Made by a program: the position numbers and the translations under genes. Below the pieces are notes generated by a model. It ran no database searches. It was not told the origin of the DNA and saw nothing but the letters and a program-made list of their open reading frames with translations. From the NCBI GenBank assembly GCA_024195265.1, contig JAJLRJ010000006.1, positions 11,025,487-11,089,486 of the forward strand: DNA of 64,000 nucleotides, in the 5' to 3' direction. This DNA comes from Dendrophyllia cribrosa. Lineage: Eukaryota; Cnidaria; Anthozoa; Scleractinia; Dendrophylliidae. Of this stretch, positions 45,513 through 58,700 are shown piece after piece (the stretch's first letter is position 1; every line of letters begins with the position of its first letter).

Positions 45513-46241
45513 AAGAACCGAGGCCAGTTGTTTATTTTATGTTTGGCAAAAAAATACAGAAATCATCGCACTTTGTAATAAATTCTTAAAATGTGAGTTA
45601 CATTATGTCTCGTAACGGCTGTAGTCTTCACTAAAAAGAACTTATTTGCGATAACATTAGACCACAAAAATACTTTGTAAACAACTATCGTTTATGCATG
45701 ACGCCTATTGCTAAGCGAGAAGCACCTGCCGCTAGGCAACAAAAGCCATGCTGACGTGATTGTTGGTGCAATTTTGAGCCTGAATTCTCATCGATTCTAG
45801 AACTGACCTAAATATTTCGAGTGCACATCGGTCCACGAGACCGCACGATGCTAATTGGATGTCAACTATGTGTGAGAGTTATCCAGTTCTCGTGGATTCT
45901 TATCAAAAAGAGAGTTAATTCAACCTAAAAAAGAGAGGTTACGAGAACCGACGACACATTGAAGTTGACATTCAAATCGAGACCAAGAGTTTGAACCCTC
46001 TGCAACTCTCATTTTCGCCTGATTTCAGCTCAAATCCAGGGTCGAATTGAGAGAGCGACAATCGCCGGGAGTTCAAAATTCTGCTCTTGTTTACTAGCGT
46101 ACTCTCATGCGCACCATTCAACCCTCAAATAATTTAAACTCTCGTCCATTCTTGTAACTCTTCCTCTTAGATTAGAAACCTTTGAATCAGGGACGAAGAT
46201 TTAAATACCACACAGCAGCGTCTTATTCCCGTGGAGGTTTA

Positions 46242-46527
46242 TAGAGCAGTTTTCAATTGAGTGTCGAAAGTAATTACACAATTGCTTTGGTTTTGCATTG
46301 CTACGCTTTGTGATTGGCTAAAAAATCTCGCGCCACATTCTCAACCAATCAGAAGTAAAACCAAAACCAATCGTGACTTGCTCGCACGCGTTTTCCCGCC
46401 CTCGGCGCCTCCGACATGTAATTGCTTCGAGCTCTGATTGGTTCATTGAATTGTTTACGACTGCTGTGATTGGTCAGAGTAATTACTTTGGTTTTGGTTT
46501 TACGACACTCAATTGAAAACTGCTCTA
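46242..46527. mobile_element. 280-bp CCAAT-rich MITE family, copy 6
   Basis: AGAGCAGTTTTCAATTGAGTG to ACTCAATTGAAAACTGCTCT, giving perfect terminal inversion, with GAGTAATTACTTTGGTTTTG and its partner GTAATTACACAATTGC just inside. The best-preserved copy in the window. Confidence 0.92.
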
Positions 46528-46676
46528 ACCAGACAGACATGTTCTTAGTTATGAACTTGGTAAAACAGAAGCTTTGTACAAGAACACAGTCATAATGATA
46601 ATATTGACAAGTTTTGTGTCTTTTTACATCAGTTCAACATTGAGTTTGATGCTATTTATACTGGCGTCTGATTATT

Positions 46677-46713
46677 TCACCGCTTCCTCTTCGCGCTACG
46701 ACTGTCGTGATCC
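46677..46713 (-). other. SNW1: SNW1 terminal micro-exon
   Basis: A 37-base exon after an uninterrupted 18-T tract and GCAG. With phase 2 from exon 16 (TCAAG|GTACAT) it adds R-DHDSRSAKRKR and TGA, matching the basic end of SNW1 in other animals and giving total length 533. The alternative, reading through the exon-16 donor, would add about 154 residues of repeat-coded sequence. Confidence 0.88.
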
Positions 46714-49700
46714 CTGCAAAAAAAAAAAAAAAAAACGGATGGAGTATTAGAAAGGTTTTCATTTCTCGATAATCATTCTGTTTCTTTAACCAATCAAGCT
46801 TGGCTCCGCGTGCATATTTTCGCGCGCTTGGCACGGTTTGCACGTTTTCCCGACCTTGGGACCGGTTGCGGGTTTTCCTAGGTCGGCATTAGATAACATC
46901 GGGTGAAACCTGATTTCTGCCCAGCGGTCGCAGTGAAAACAATTGGTTTGTGGGGTTGCTCATTCTCGCGCGGGCGCAGAAATCAGGTTTCACTCGATGT
47001 TATTTAATGCTCACCGTTTTCCTACGTTTGGCACTTGTAACAAGGGCATTTTGTACAAGATACATGTTTTGCCAACCGGTTTCATGTTTTCCCGCGCTTA
47101 GCACTGGATGCATGTTTTGCCAACCGGTTTCATGTTTTCCCGCGCTTTAGACTAAACTGTAGAATACCCGGCCACATATTTGCGTCTCGTTGAATGAGAA
47201 TGGATTCTTTTGTTTTCATATGCTTTGTTCTATAAAACGTTTAGGAATATGTAAATAAGTAGCCGGGTATATTAAAATTGCTCCGCGCTTTGCACTGGAT
47301 ACATGTTTTGCCAACCGGTTTCTCGTTTTCCCGCGCTTTGCACTGGATACATGTTTTGCCAACCGGTTTTCGGTTCCCGCGCATTGCACTGGATACATGT
47401 TTTGCCAACCAGTTTCTCGTTTTCCCGCGCTTTGCACTGGATACATGTTTTGCCAACCCGGTTTCTGTTTTCCCGCGCTTTGCATTGGATACATGTTTTG
47501 CCAACCGGTTTCTGTTTTCCCGCGCTTTGCACCAGATTTATAAAATGTTACTTGGGTACTCTCGGTATTGTCAGGGACAAAAAACAAAAATACAACGAGA
47601 CAAAACAAGAAAACAAGAAAACAAAACAAAGCTGTAAAATGTTCTTTAAACAAGAGAATGGTGTACATGTACATGTACCTTGATCGTGAATGTTCGTCCA
47701 GTGGTCTCTTGCCTTTTTTAGCTTCTGTAAGAAACTTATCCAAACCGAACGGATCTTCCTCTTCTTTCTCAAATTGAACTGGGCCATCACGCCGCTGACC
47801 GCGATCCGTGCCTGCGAATTCTTTGTCAGGTTGAAACCTAAGAACAGGACAATGATGATTACATGACAGTAAAGGATATTACAGTCAATGGTTAATTATT
47901 TTTTGACGAGGGTTAAAACAGCTGTTTACTGCACGCAGTGTACTTCCTTCCAGGGTTCTAAACTTTTCGTTCGGGGGAGAAGTTCCAAGTGGCTGAAGGC
48001 TACATGTTTCCTAGGGGATCGGTCCAGGGGCATACCTCCCTCCACATTTCTTTTTAAATAAATATGCACTGAGATGAAATCTAGTGCATTAAGAGACAAA
48101 ATTTCGATATAATATTACAATTAGCTCCGGATAAGCACGATAACCGAGCCCCAGGAGTTCATAGTACTCCATGTTCTTTGACAAAATAATAGTGTCCTTT
48201 GGCAGTACCTCATGTACACTGAATACTGTAAATGTAACAATTTTTTTTCTTTGCGGGGATTGGGGGAGGGGGGGGGGGGGGGGGGAGGTTGGGCATTTTT
48301 GCCAAAAAGGGAAGTAAATAAAATATGTCTACACGCAACCAAAACCATTACCACATCATTAGCAAATCATTAGTGCAGTAGTAGCACATCATTAGCACAC
48401 CATTGGCATATCATCACAGGGTAGTAGTCACCCCGCAACTAACCTGTTGGTTTGAACCAGTTTCTCTAGGTCATCCCCATACACATCCCTGTCGACATTC
48501 TTGCCTGGCCTGTAGATAGCGTTTGCTGTGCTGCCTTCTCTTCTCCAGGCCTTGTCGTACACATTATATCCATCATCATCTCCTCCATAACCTGAGTCCA
48601 GGCCCTAGCGGACAAAAACAGTCACTTACAAAGTGTTCACACTGATATAGAGCAGTCACTTAACAAAGTGATTACAATGCTTTAGAACAGTTTTCATTTA
48701 AGAATGGAAAGCGATTCACGTGATTTTGCATTACTGGTCTACGCAATTAAGTGTCGAGTTTAAGTTTAAGTGTAATTAAATTACCTTGCTTTGATTAAAC
48801 AATCGCTGGTCATACAGTGCTTCCTGAGATGCCGGGGCAGAGGCTAGGCCTAACGCAATCTGTTCACTAATGTCACGCTCCTTGTCACGCTGAAGTTTAG
48901 ACCTGGTGAAAGAAATATGCATTAGAAGAGTTGACTACCATCCACCGCATGCAATATACATCTATTACAGAGCCAGTACATGTAGAAACTGTGACAATTT
49001 TCTAATAGGGGCGGCCATTTGGAAGACCGTCTACCAAAAAATCTCAAATTTTACTGCATGTAAACCACAGGACAACCAACACGAAATTAGGATTGCGTTC
49101 TTCGAACGCGATAAGTACATGAACATGTGAGTGTGGCCCAATCAAATATGGCTTTTGAGCTGCTTTGATCTGAAAATGGGAATCGTTTTAGGGGTTAGGT
49201 CTCAATTTCTTAGGAGTCACGGACAGATAAATCGCTTATTTTGGTTTGAAAACCTGAAGGGAAAATTACATAGTTTGGTCTGAAAATGGGTAAGAGTTTC
49301 AATAGGCAGGCTGCACACCTCACCAAAAAGTTTGAGAAGTACCACCCTCCCCAAACTGGATTTGCTTACACTGAAAAACAAACAAAAAAAGGGAGAAACG
49401 ATGATTTAGTCTGCTATGGAGCTAGGTTATTCCAGTCAACCAAGAGCAGCACTGCAAGGGATGCTTGGTTGTAACTGCATGTAACTAAGTACCACAGTTT
49501 ATGGCTATGGCTCTCTCCAACAAAAGGATCAGATTATTAGGCACTTTTTGCATGAGAAAAAAACAGACACAGTAAAGCTTCAAGTACACCACTGAACAAT
49601 ACCTCTTGTCTGGGGCGGCCTTTGATATTCTTCTGTCTCGTTCTCTTTCCTTGTGTCGATCATGACGTAGTTTGTCCCTTTCTCTCTCATCCTCTGATCT

Positions 49701-52700
49701 GTCTAAAGAGTGAATTAAACCATGTCAGTCCCAAGCCTAAAACTTCCAAAAAAATTCCAAATCTCATTTTGTCATATACTTAAAAAAAAACCGTTCCATT
49801 GGAAAGGGCTTAATAGCTTTCATTTGAGTGGTCACACTTTAGGATTTCATCCACAGACTCAAAAGTTAGAACCACCTTGTACAGTATAATAAACAGTACC
49901 ACAGAAAAGTACTGCTCAGTAGCTTTCATTTGAATGGTCACACGTCAGGATTTTATCCACAGACTCAAACGTTAGAACCACCTGTACAGCACAATAAACA
50001 GTACCACAGGAAAGTACTCTCTGTACAGCTTTCATTTGAATGGTCACACTTTAGGATTTCATCCACAGGCTCAAAAGTTCGAACCACCTTGTACAGCATA
50101 ATAAACAGCACCACAGGAAAGTACTGCTCAATAGCTTTCATTTGAATGGTCACACTTTAAGATCAGAATTGAAAGGTTACGTGTATAACCCCGATCTACA
50201 TCATAAGTGCCTTTTAGGATTTCAGTCACAGCCTCAAAAGTTAGAAACACCTTGCATGGCACAAACAGTGCCACTGGAAAGCACAGACAAAGCCTTTGTG
50301 TGATCCCCACTCTACTAACCAGCAGTAGCCTTGATTCCAGCACGTTCCTCACGAGCTTTCTGTGCCAACTCAACCAATCTCTGTTCTTTCTTCTCCTTGT
50401 CCCTTTGTGCTACCTTCTTCTCCAGCTGAGCTCTCATCTCTACAGCCTCACGAGCCTAGCAACAGTAAAGCAAAATAAATTTTAACACCATTGTGTGTGA
50501 AAAACAACCACATGTTACTGAATTACTTAATGAAAGAAACAACCCCCAAAAATCTTAGAGGAATTAACAAACTAAATGTAGCGAGAGTTTTCACTACAAA
50601 CTACGGATTGAACTCCTTCAGATGCGATGCAAACAAGCTTTCCAACAGTTTGACTGACAAAATACTCTCTGCATCAAACATCAAAACTTTTATTACACAA
50701 ATTAGAAATAGAATCTTTGAAGAATGACAAATTTTAACTTGTATTTATATTTTTAAATTTTTTAATACTGTGATGCCTAGCATCTTGATTCTGTTTTAGT
50801 ATATTTTAGTTTTATTTTAATCACAGTAAATTAGCTGTTCATCGAATGCTAGAACTTTAGCCGGTTCACCACCCTGTGTATAAATAAAGTGTTGTGTTGT
50901 TGTTGTGTGTGAGTGTAGTCAACTCTTTGAAAGCGGAGACCCCTGTAGGGCAGACACCTCAGTATCCAAGGTGGACATCTGTGATTGACTGGTCGTGGTC
51001 AAACTTCACTTGTTTGTCTGTAACTAAGCTCTCTTTAAGGTGAACACCTCTTTAATGCGGACAGCTAGAGTTGGTCCTGAGGGTGTCAGCCTTAGAGAGA
51101 CTGCTGAATTGAAGGGCCGAGAGCATGTCCAGCCTATATGACTTTTTAGGCCTTTTTTTATTTTTTCTCGCTCAGAATAGCTCAGAATGGCCTCATTTTA
51201 TCGTACAACGAATAATATCACAAGCCCTTGTCGAATTTGCACTAACCCTAAGGAATTTGACCAATTTCACCTGAAAAAAGCAGAGTTCTGGCCCTCCAGT
51301 GCTTTGACGGTACATTCAGAGCGCAATTTCGAAGCCATTTGAAAGCAGTTTGGCCGTGAGAATATGCGACCTGCAATACTTCTGACCAGTGCCAACAACT
51401 AAACGAAAATACCGTTATTTACGCACGCCTGGCTCGCGTATCTATCGTGAGCTCACTACGGCAACACATCGCCTCTGTAGCGTGTGTGTAAGCCAATGTG
51501 TATGAGGCCCGTCCGGTGATTGAAAGACATCATTAAGTCCGGAAATCCTTGAGTCTCTAGCACTTCTCAAAGAAACGAGTCGTGTTTCTTGTCCTTCCTT
51601 GTGTCTGAAGCGCCATTTAGCGCTCGAGGTGAAAAACGGACCTTGGTCGGGAAGACGAGCCGGCGGGAAAGTCTGGAATCACTTCGGATCAGAAAAGGGG
51701 CAGTGTTGAGAGTTGTGGGCCATTTCCCATCCCGTGCCGTGGTCGAAATGCCCGATATCCGAAGTGCTTTGAGACTTATAGTATTTTGCAAAAACTTTGG
51801 GGCGGGAACTCCATTTCGGTTTTGTTGTAGGATTTCCCGACATGCTTTGCGACAGTGGTAGATGGGTCCGTTGTGCGTGGTCGGGCACTTGAAATACAGC
51901 TTTGGGCAGCTTGAAGTGAGTTGTTGCTGGCCGGCAGGAAGATGTTTCGCATTTGGAGTCTTTAATGCAACATTAAATTCGATCTAAAAGGATTTTGAAA
52001 TCGAGATACGCGTTTTGATGCGTATCAAGCTTTAAGTAATAAAACTTAGCCTGAACTGAGCATGTGTTCCTCAGTGGTCTGACTAGTGGTTTGGTCGGGG
52101 ATTTCGCTCGGACGGCTCCAGGTTCGAATCACGTTATGAAAGTGATTTACTTTTTTTGCGTTCGTCAAAATTCCTTACGTTTAATTTTAAAAAAATATCG
52201 AACCGTGTCAGTGTGAAAACAGAAGCTTACCGCAATATTGCGTTACAATAGGAGCCTTTGATTGATTGATTGATTTTTTTTTTGCATACGGTATTTCTCG
52301 AAAACGACGGAAAAAACAACAGAAAAAAAATCGGAACAATGTTTTGCAACTAATTTCTAGTTCACATGCCAAAATTGGACAAATCTGAGCAAGAAAAAAT
52401 AAAAAAGGCCTAAAAAGTCATATAGGCTGGACATGCTCTCGGCCCTTCAATTGGAAATAAGTGAGCTTTTAAAAAAATCCACAATAAGTGAACCAATGTC
52501 AAGAGCATGGGGACAAAGAAAAAGTCTAATGCTGTGTTCACATCAAAACCAAAACATGTTTAGAGTAGACATGTTAACAATTTCATTGTTTACATTATTT
52601 GTTAATTTCAAACCACATTTCATGCCAGGTTCTATCATTTATACTGTTTTACGAAGCAGGCATAAGTTTGCATAAAATCTTTATAATTACACATGAACCA

Positions 52701-55700
52701 AAACAAATAGAGCTTGAACTTGCTGTTGAATTATTTTGTGGTTTACTCTCACTTGTCAAGCTCATCGGGAACAAAGGGTGATGCACTGTTTAACATGTTT
52801 CATCTGGCTTAGATTAAAACTTCCTTGTGGGATAGTTTCAATTATGTTTAGAGTGAACATTTTTCAATCATGATTGGCACAATGCACCGCCTGATGTGAA
52901 CACTTTTCATAACTTGAAACATGCTTCATTCATGATCAGATTAAACATGTTTCATCCTAGTGTAAACACTGTCTTGCAACAACCAGTCGACACTCAATCC
53001 ATTCACCACTTTAGAAACGGGAAGGAAACTGGGCCAAGTGAACTTTCAAAATGACTTCTGGAACTGTTACTGGGACTGTTACTTCTGGGGACAGAGACAA
53101 AAGAAGCGTCCCCTGTAACGATTCCAGAAGTTGTCGCGAAAGTTCGCTCAGCCCAGTTTCCTCATTTCTAAAGTGGCAAATTCAGCCAACAGGAACTCAC
53201 AGAGAATTTGTCATTTCTTTTCAAACTAAAAAAATTCACCATTTTACATTTACCATTTCACAAAATGATTACAATACAACATGTTCTAATCAACCTGCAA
53301 TAGGTTTTTTTTAAAAACTTTACCTTTCTATCTGCTATGTATAATGCTTCTGCTAGCTTTGCAAACTTGTCATTAATGTGAGGATCCTGGAGACCACGCC
53401 CATCAGCTGCCAACCGTTTGTCTAAAGGGATGGTGTACCCCTGAAAACAGAAATTAAAATATCAACAACGAATTAAACAGTTTGATAGCAATATTTTGTG
53501 ATTCATATCATTAAGGGATTAGCATTTTTTCTTTAACATGATCAATATGGCTCAATTAACAGTCTTTGTGGCACATTAATTAATATTAAAATATATTAGT
53601 ACCATAATATGGCCCTTAACCAATTAATACGACCACAGTTTTTAGGCACATTGACAAAATATTAACCCTACATTAATAAATAACTTACCTTGGCATTTTT
53701 CCAGTTGGAGATGCAAGGAGGGATTTTCCACTCCTGCTGTTCTTTCACAGTCACCTAAAAATGACAGGTACAAATGTACATGTACATGTTAATACTTGCA
53801 AAAACAAATTATTATATGGCTGGGGTGTTTGGGAAGGCTACTGGGGTGATCTACCTCCCCAGGTTGGGGTTCTTGGGCACCCAGCCTCCACTTGCAACTT
53901 ACGGTACATTTGTTAATTATAAGTTTTGCAACTCAGAACTTTCACTAATATTCAAAATAGTTCTATTAGAAGCACTGCACAACACGTGATCCACGATCCA
54001 CACGGCTGGAGCTTAACCCGGTTTCGGTAGTGAAGCAACTAGGAGTATCACTACTCCCCCCTGGATGGGATGCTAGTCCATCGCAGGGTTACCCCTAGCA
54101 ACATGTTTCTAGTACCCAGTTACAATTATATGCACCTGGGTGGAAAGAGACAATGTGCAGCAACGTTTCTTGTCTAACAAAGCAACACAATGGGAGAGAC
54201 CAGGTCTTGAGCCAACGACCTTCAGATTTGAAATACATCACGCTAACCACTACACCACTGTGCCTCCACAAGGAGAAATTGCCCTCCCCCTCCATCCCTG
54301 CCCTTATTGACAGTCACAAAAACCTCAATCCCTTTTACTACAGGGTGTACGTTAAGATACAATACCGCTCAAGTTAGTCTCACAAGATGCCTCTCTTTTT
54401 GCAAGATTGCTTCTCCCAAGATGTCTCTCATTTCTCTCAAGACCTGCCTCATTTCTCCCGAGATGTGTCATGTTTCTCCTGAGTGCACTGTAAGTACCAC
54501 ACAAAGGCTTCGAGTTCTGGTGAATTCGAAACTCTTGTCTATGTACATACTGTGTGAAGGCTGGTTTTGCATGTCGTTACGAACACGATGTACAATATTC
54601 GTTTTTGTCACTGCTGTACATGTACCTTTCTGCTTGGTGAATGCATAACAGGAGCAGGAGGCGAGGGTGGTCCTCTTGGAATCTTCTTGTTTGTCCTATA
54701 AAATAAGTCAGAATATTGCTTCACATCATGCTACTGTGCAATGAACAAGAGAAAAGGTTTATTGGACAGTATATAAAAAAGTGGTTCGTATCCTCTGCAT
54801 AAAATACTATACTAAGTTGTTTGCAGTCTCTCAACCCACTGACTCCTTCACCAGCCAAAACTGGCAGTTAATTTGCATGCGATTACGCGCATGTACGCAA
54901 ACTTCCCCTGCTCGCCTAGAAAGTTTTTTGGTTCCCTATTGTTATTAAAGGCTTCAGAATCTGTGTACTGTGCATATGTTTGGGGTTTGAGGGGGACTAA
55001 AAAGAAGCAGTTTGTCACTCACTGAAGAATATCACATTTCAAACAAATAATAGGGAGAAATTGTTCAAGGATCTGAGAGAATTTATCTCAGTTGGCTGAT
55101 CCTTTCCTTAATTCTCATGACCTCTTTGATTGATTAAGCATTGACATTACAAGGAGAAATTTGATGTTGATCTCTATTGGGCCTTGAAGGGTTAAAACTT
55201 GTATGGCTTCACAACTGTGGAGTATTACAACAGTATTTTGCCATTTCATTGTCAAACTTTTATCCAACCTTACATGCATATGTTAGTAAGCAGTTTAATT
55301 TTCTTTTGATACTTTATACTCTTAGTGTTTCCACTTGAAGGTCAAGTGTATCTGTAACATTACAAAATTAATGTGACATACTTAAATCTAGGTGGTTCCA
55401 TTGGGTCTTTTTGCATCTCCACCATTCGTATAACCCTCTGTTTGGCACCAGAGTTAAATGCTATTCCTTGCTGGGAAGGTGTGTATCGGATGTACTGCGC
55501 TGCCTGGGGCTTCTGTGCAACTTGGGTTGGCTGTGCAGCAGCTATTCTTGTACTGACTTCTTTTTCTAATGCCTCTCTTGTTTTCTTAGTCGTCTAGAGT
55601 CAACAAAAAGGATGCTATTAAACACGAGAAACAGGCAGCCAAATACATGTACCTGTAATATTATACATAACACCACCATGAAGAAGTTTAAGAAGGAAGG

Positions 55701-58700
55701 AAATAGTAATTTACATTTGAAGACAAGATCGAAGGCCCCTGCGAGCCAACCCGTGAATACGAAATGCTAACGGTAACACAACATTGCGGTTTTTTTTTAA
55801 ATTAAATGTAACGATAAGCAAGTCGAGAGAAGGAATTTTATTGGATGCACAAAATTAATTGGCTTGAAAGACCATATGAAATTGACACCTTAAAAATCAC
55901 TGGGCCATGAAAGGTCAAAAGCTGTGGCTTTGTCTGTAGTCTCTTTTCCCCCGCACTCATCCCGCCCCAGTTTTTGCGCAGCCATTATCTGCTCGCCAAT
56001 GTTTTCTCGTTTCTCACTTGGTGGACTAAGCTGGGAAAGAGGGACTGCTCATACATGTAGTCTATCTAAGTACAAAAAATTATTTCCTTCACTATGCTGA
56101 GGATTAGAAATCATTTGTATTGGTCATGGGTGGGGGGAGTTACAATTGACCCCCCCCCCCCCCCCCCTTCTTGTACATCCGAGGGCTAGACTTCACCACG
56201 CTGCCTCCTAACATTTCTTAATAAAATTCTGATATTCTTCTAAACCAAATTATGTTAAAAAAGGTTTATTAGCAAAGCCATGAGCTGTACCTCTTCAATG
56301 TCCTCTTCATTTGGTCTGTCCAACTCTGGATCACCTTCGTCTTTTAAATGGACAGGAACCAAGTCCTGAAATCTTGAATGTACAACCTAATAACATAACA
56401 AAATACCAACAAAGACAAATTGACACAAAAATAATACAAACACAGTACTCTGCAAATAATAAGCTATGTACATGTACAATGTAACTGCATGTCGAGGCCC
56501 ACAGTTTAAACATGTACATGTACATGATGTGTTAAGGCCTGTTTAAACAAGTAGCTGCCAATTTTCAATGATTATTCCTTCCAGTAAACTGCAACACCCA
56601 CAAATTGCTTTCTTATGTTGTGATGCTGGGAGACTATATGAGATGCAAAGCACCTGACCTTAGCGGTAGTCCACTGGTCCTGGACTAGTAAAAATGCTGC
56701 TGGACTAGTCAAAAATTAGAGTCACTAGTCGCATAATTCAATTAAAAATATAGTTACGTTCATGAAAAATTGGCACTTTTTTTGTAGGTTTTTATCGTTC
56801 CGAACATTACGAATACAGCTGGATGTTATTAAACGGAGGTCTGAGGTCCATGGAAACTTCTGAATTCTTCGGAACATCTTCAGAATAGATTGGATTCCCT
56901 TCGGATTTGGTCGGGTCGCCTTCGGAAATTCTGGCACTCCCACGGAAAAATTCTCATGCCTATCACTCGGAAAAAGTTGGCAGGTATATAATACATATAG
57001 ACAGGATACAGTCAATCACAGGACAGAACACATGATTACCTTGGCTTTTCGGTGACCTTGTCTAACAAGTGCATCATACTTCACTCTGCCTTGAGAATCC
57101 AACTGAACTGGCAGTGCATTTGTGCTGGAGGCAGGCTATGAAAAGAAACAACAAATAAAATTTCGTAACTTGTTCATTTTTAGAGGCACAGTTAAGGTGA
57201 TCAGAAAGAGGGTAGGTGAGAACATACAGTATGTACAGTATGTACAGTATGTCCTTTGACTGAATTTCAAACTTGAAGTGTTACATTTTCAGAAAATCAT
57301 GCTACTTTTTACCATTTTCTGACACTAAGGTTTGGAAAATATTTAAAGGGACTGTCCCGGCTGAAATATCGTGTTTTCGTGATTATGGCCAGGAGCTTGG
57401 TTAAGCTCACTTTATTATTTTGAAATTGGAAGAAACCATTGCCAAAAGTGATAGAAGCAAAGAAATATGAACTAAACAGACAAAATAACGGCTAGAAAAG
57501 TCAAAATTTCACAAGAATGGCAAGTTTGATTTCTTGACCACTTGTCAAAAAATCAACTTTCATGAACTTTAATCCACTTCAATCCTTGCAATCCAGTACT
57601 TTATCTCCAAACTACTTCTTTTGTTTTGCCCTATAGAATCTTTTTATCCAACTAAGTTGTATATTTGGTGGCATTTGGCAATATACATGTAACATGGAAA
57701 TAAGCAAAGCAATTTAATTTTGCTATTTTGGCAGGACAGTGTCCCCATTAATAGCAGTATAGAGTAAGTATTGCTTAAAATCTTATAATAAATAATTATT
57801 ATTGCTCTTTTACCTTTTTCTTGCGTCCCATATCCAAAGGATATCTAAAAGAATCTTGTCAAGGAAGGCAAAAATTTTATCTGCATGTAACAAAATAATT
57901 ATGCAGGTAATGAAAATGTAATTAAAAAACAAAATTTTATACATCTATTTAGTTATATTATTCATTTACATATAGCTGTAAAAAGCCTCTCTTAATAATT
58001 TATTGCAAATTCTTAGTGTCTCGTGTATGCTGATGGCTTGCACCTGTAAAAAAAGCCCAACATGGCAGATGTTCGACCCATTTTTATAAGATATCCTATC
58101 AAAATGATGTCTGGAAGGACAAAGGTGTCTCGCTAAGCAAGAAAAAATATTTCCAACCCTGAAAATCACTGCTCAATCTTGTCTTGTTAGCCCAGTTAAC
58201 TCCCAAGAGTGGCAATGAGGTTTCATTTATATGGTTACACCACACCACTGACAAAGTTAGAATTACACCACATGTCTCTATAACTGATGCTGGGATATAT
58301 ATGAACTTGTACAGTAACATGCAAGAGTGGGAAACTAGATGTGGTTGGTGTATCTAAAAATCTGAGAGGATACTGAGCCACATGTATTTCAGGAAAAGCA
58401 CCACCATCTCCAAAATCCTGAAGATTTAAAAAGAATAATATTAATGAAATCTTGTATACAGCTCTCTCTTAACGACCACTCTCTTAATCGACCACTTCCC
58501 GTAAGCGACCACATTGTAAATAACAGTTTTGTTTCTCAGTCAAATACTTTTTCAAATTGATTTTTCCCTTAACCCTTTAAGCCCCAATATCAAAATTTTA
58601 ATTCTCATTTCTTGTCCCAATACTTTTTCTACAGAAGTAGTGGCGAGAAATTGTTTAGATATCAAGATAATTCATCTTGTGTGATCAGTCCTTAATTCTC

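Noticed and set aside
47216..47678. C-terminal repeat extension of SNW1
   Set aside because: A good donor (AAG|GTACAT) precedes it and a terminal exon restoring the family's basic C-terminus and usual length exists at 46,677-46,713. Kept only as a finding on intron retention.
48682..48780. Another copy of the 280-bp MITE
   Set aside because: Only the first words (AGAACAGTTTTCATTT, TTTTGCATTAC) resemble it and the rest does not align.
52075..52135. tRNA gene near GGTTCGAATCA
   Set aside because: B box present but no matching stems; probably a worn SINE head inside the inverted-repeat element.
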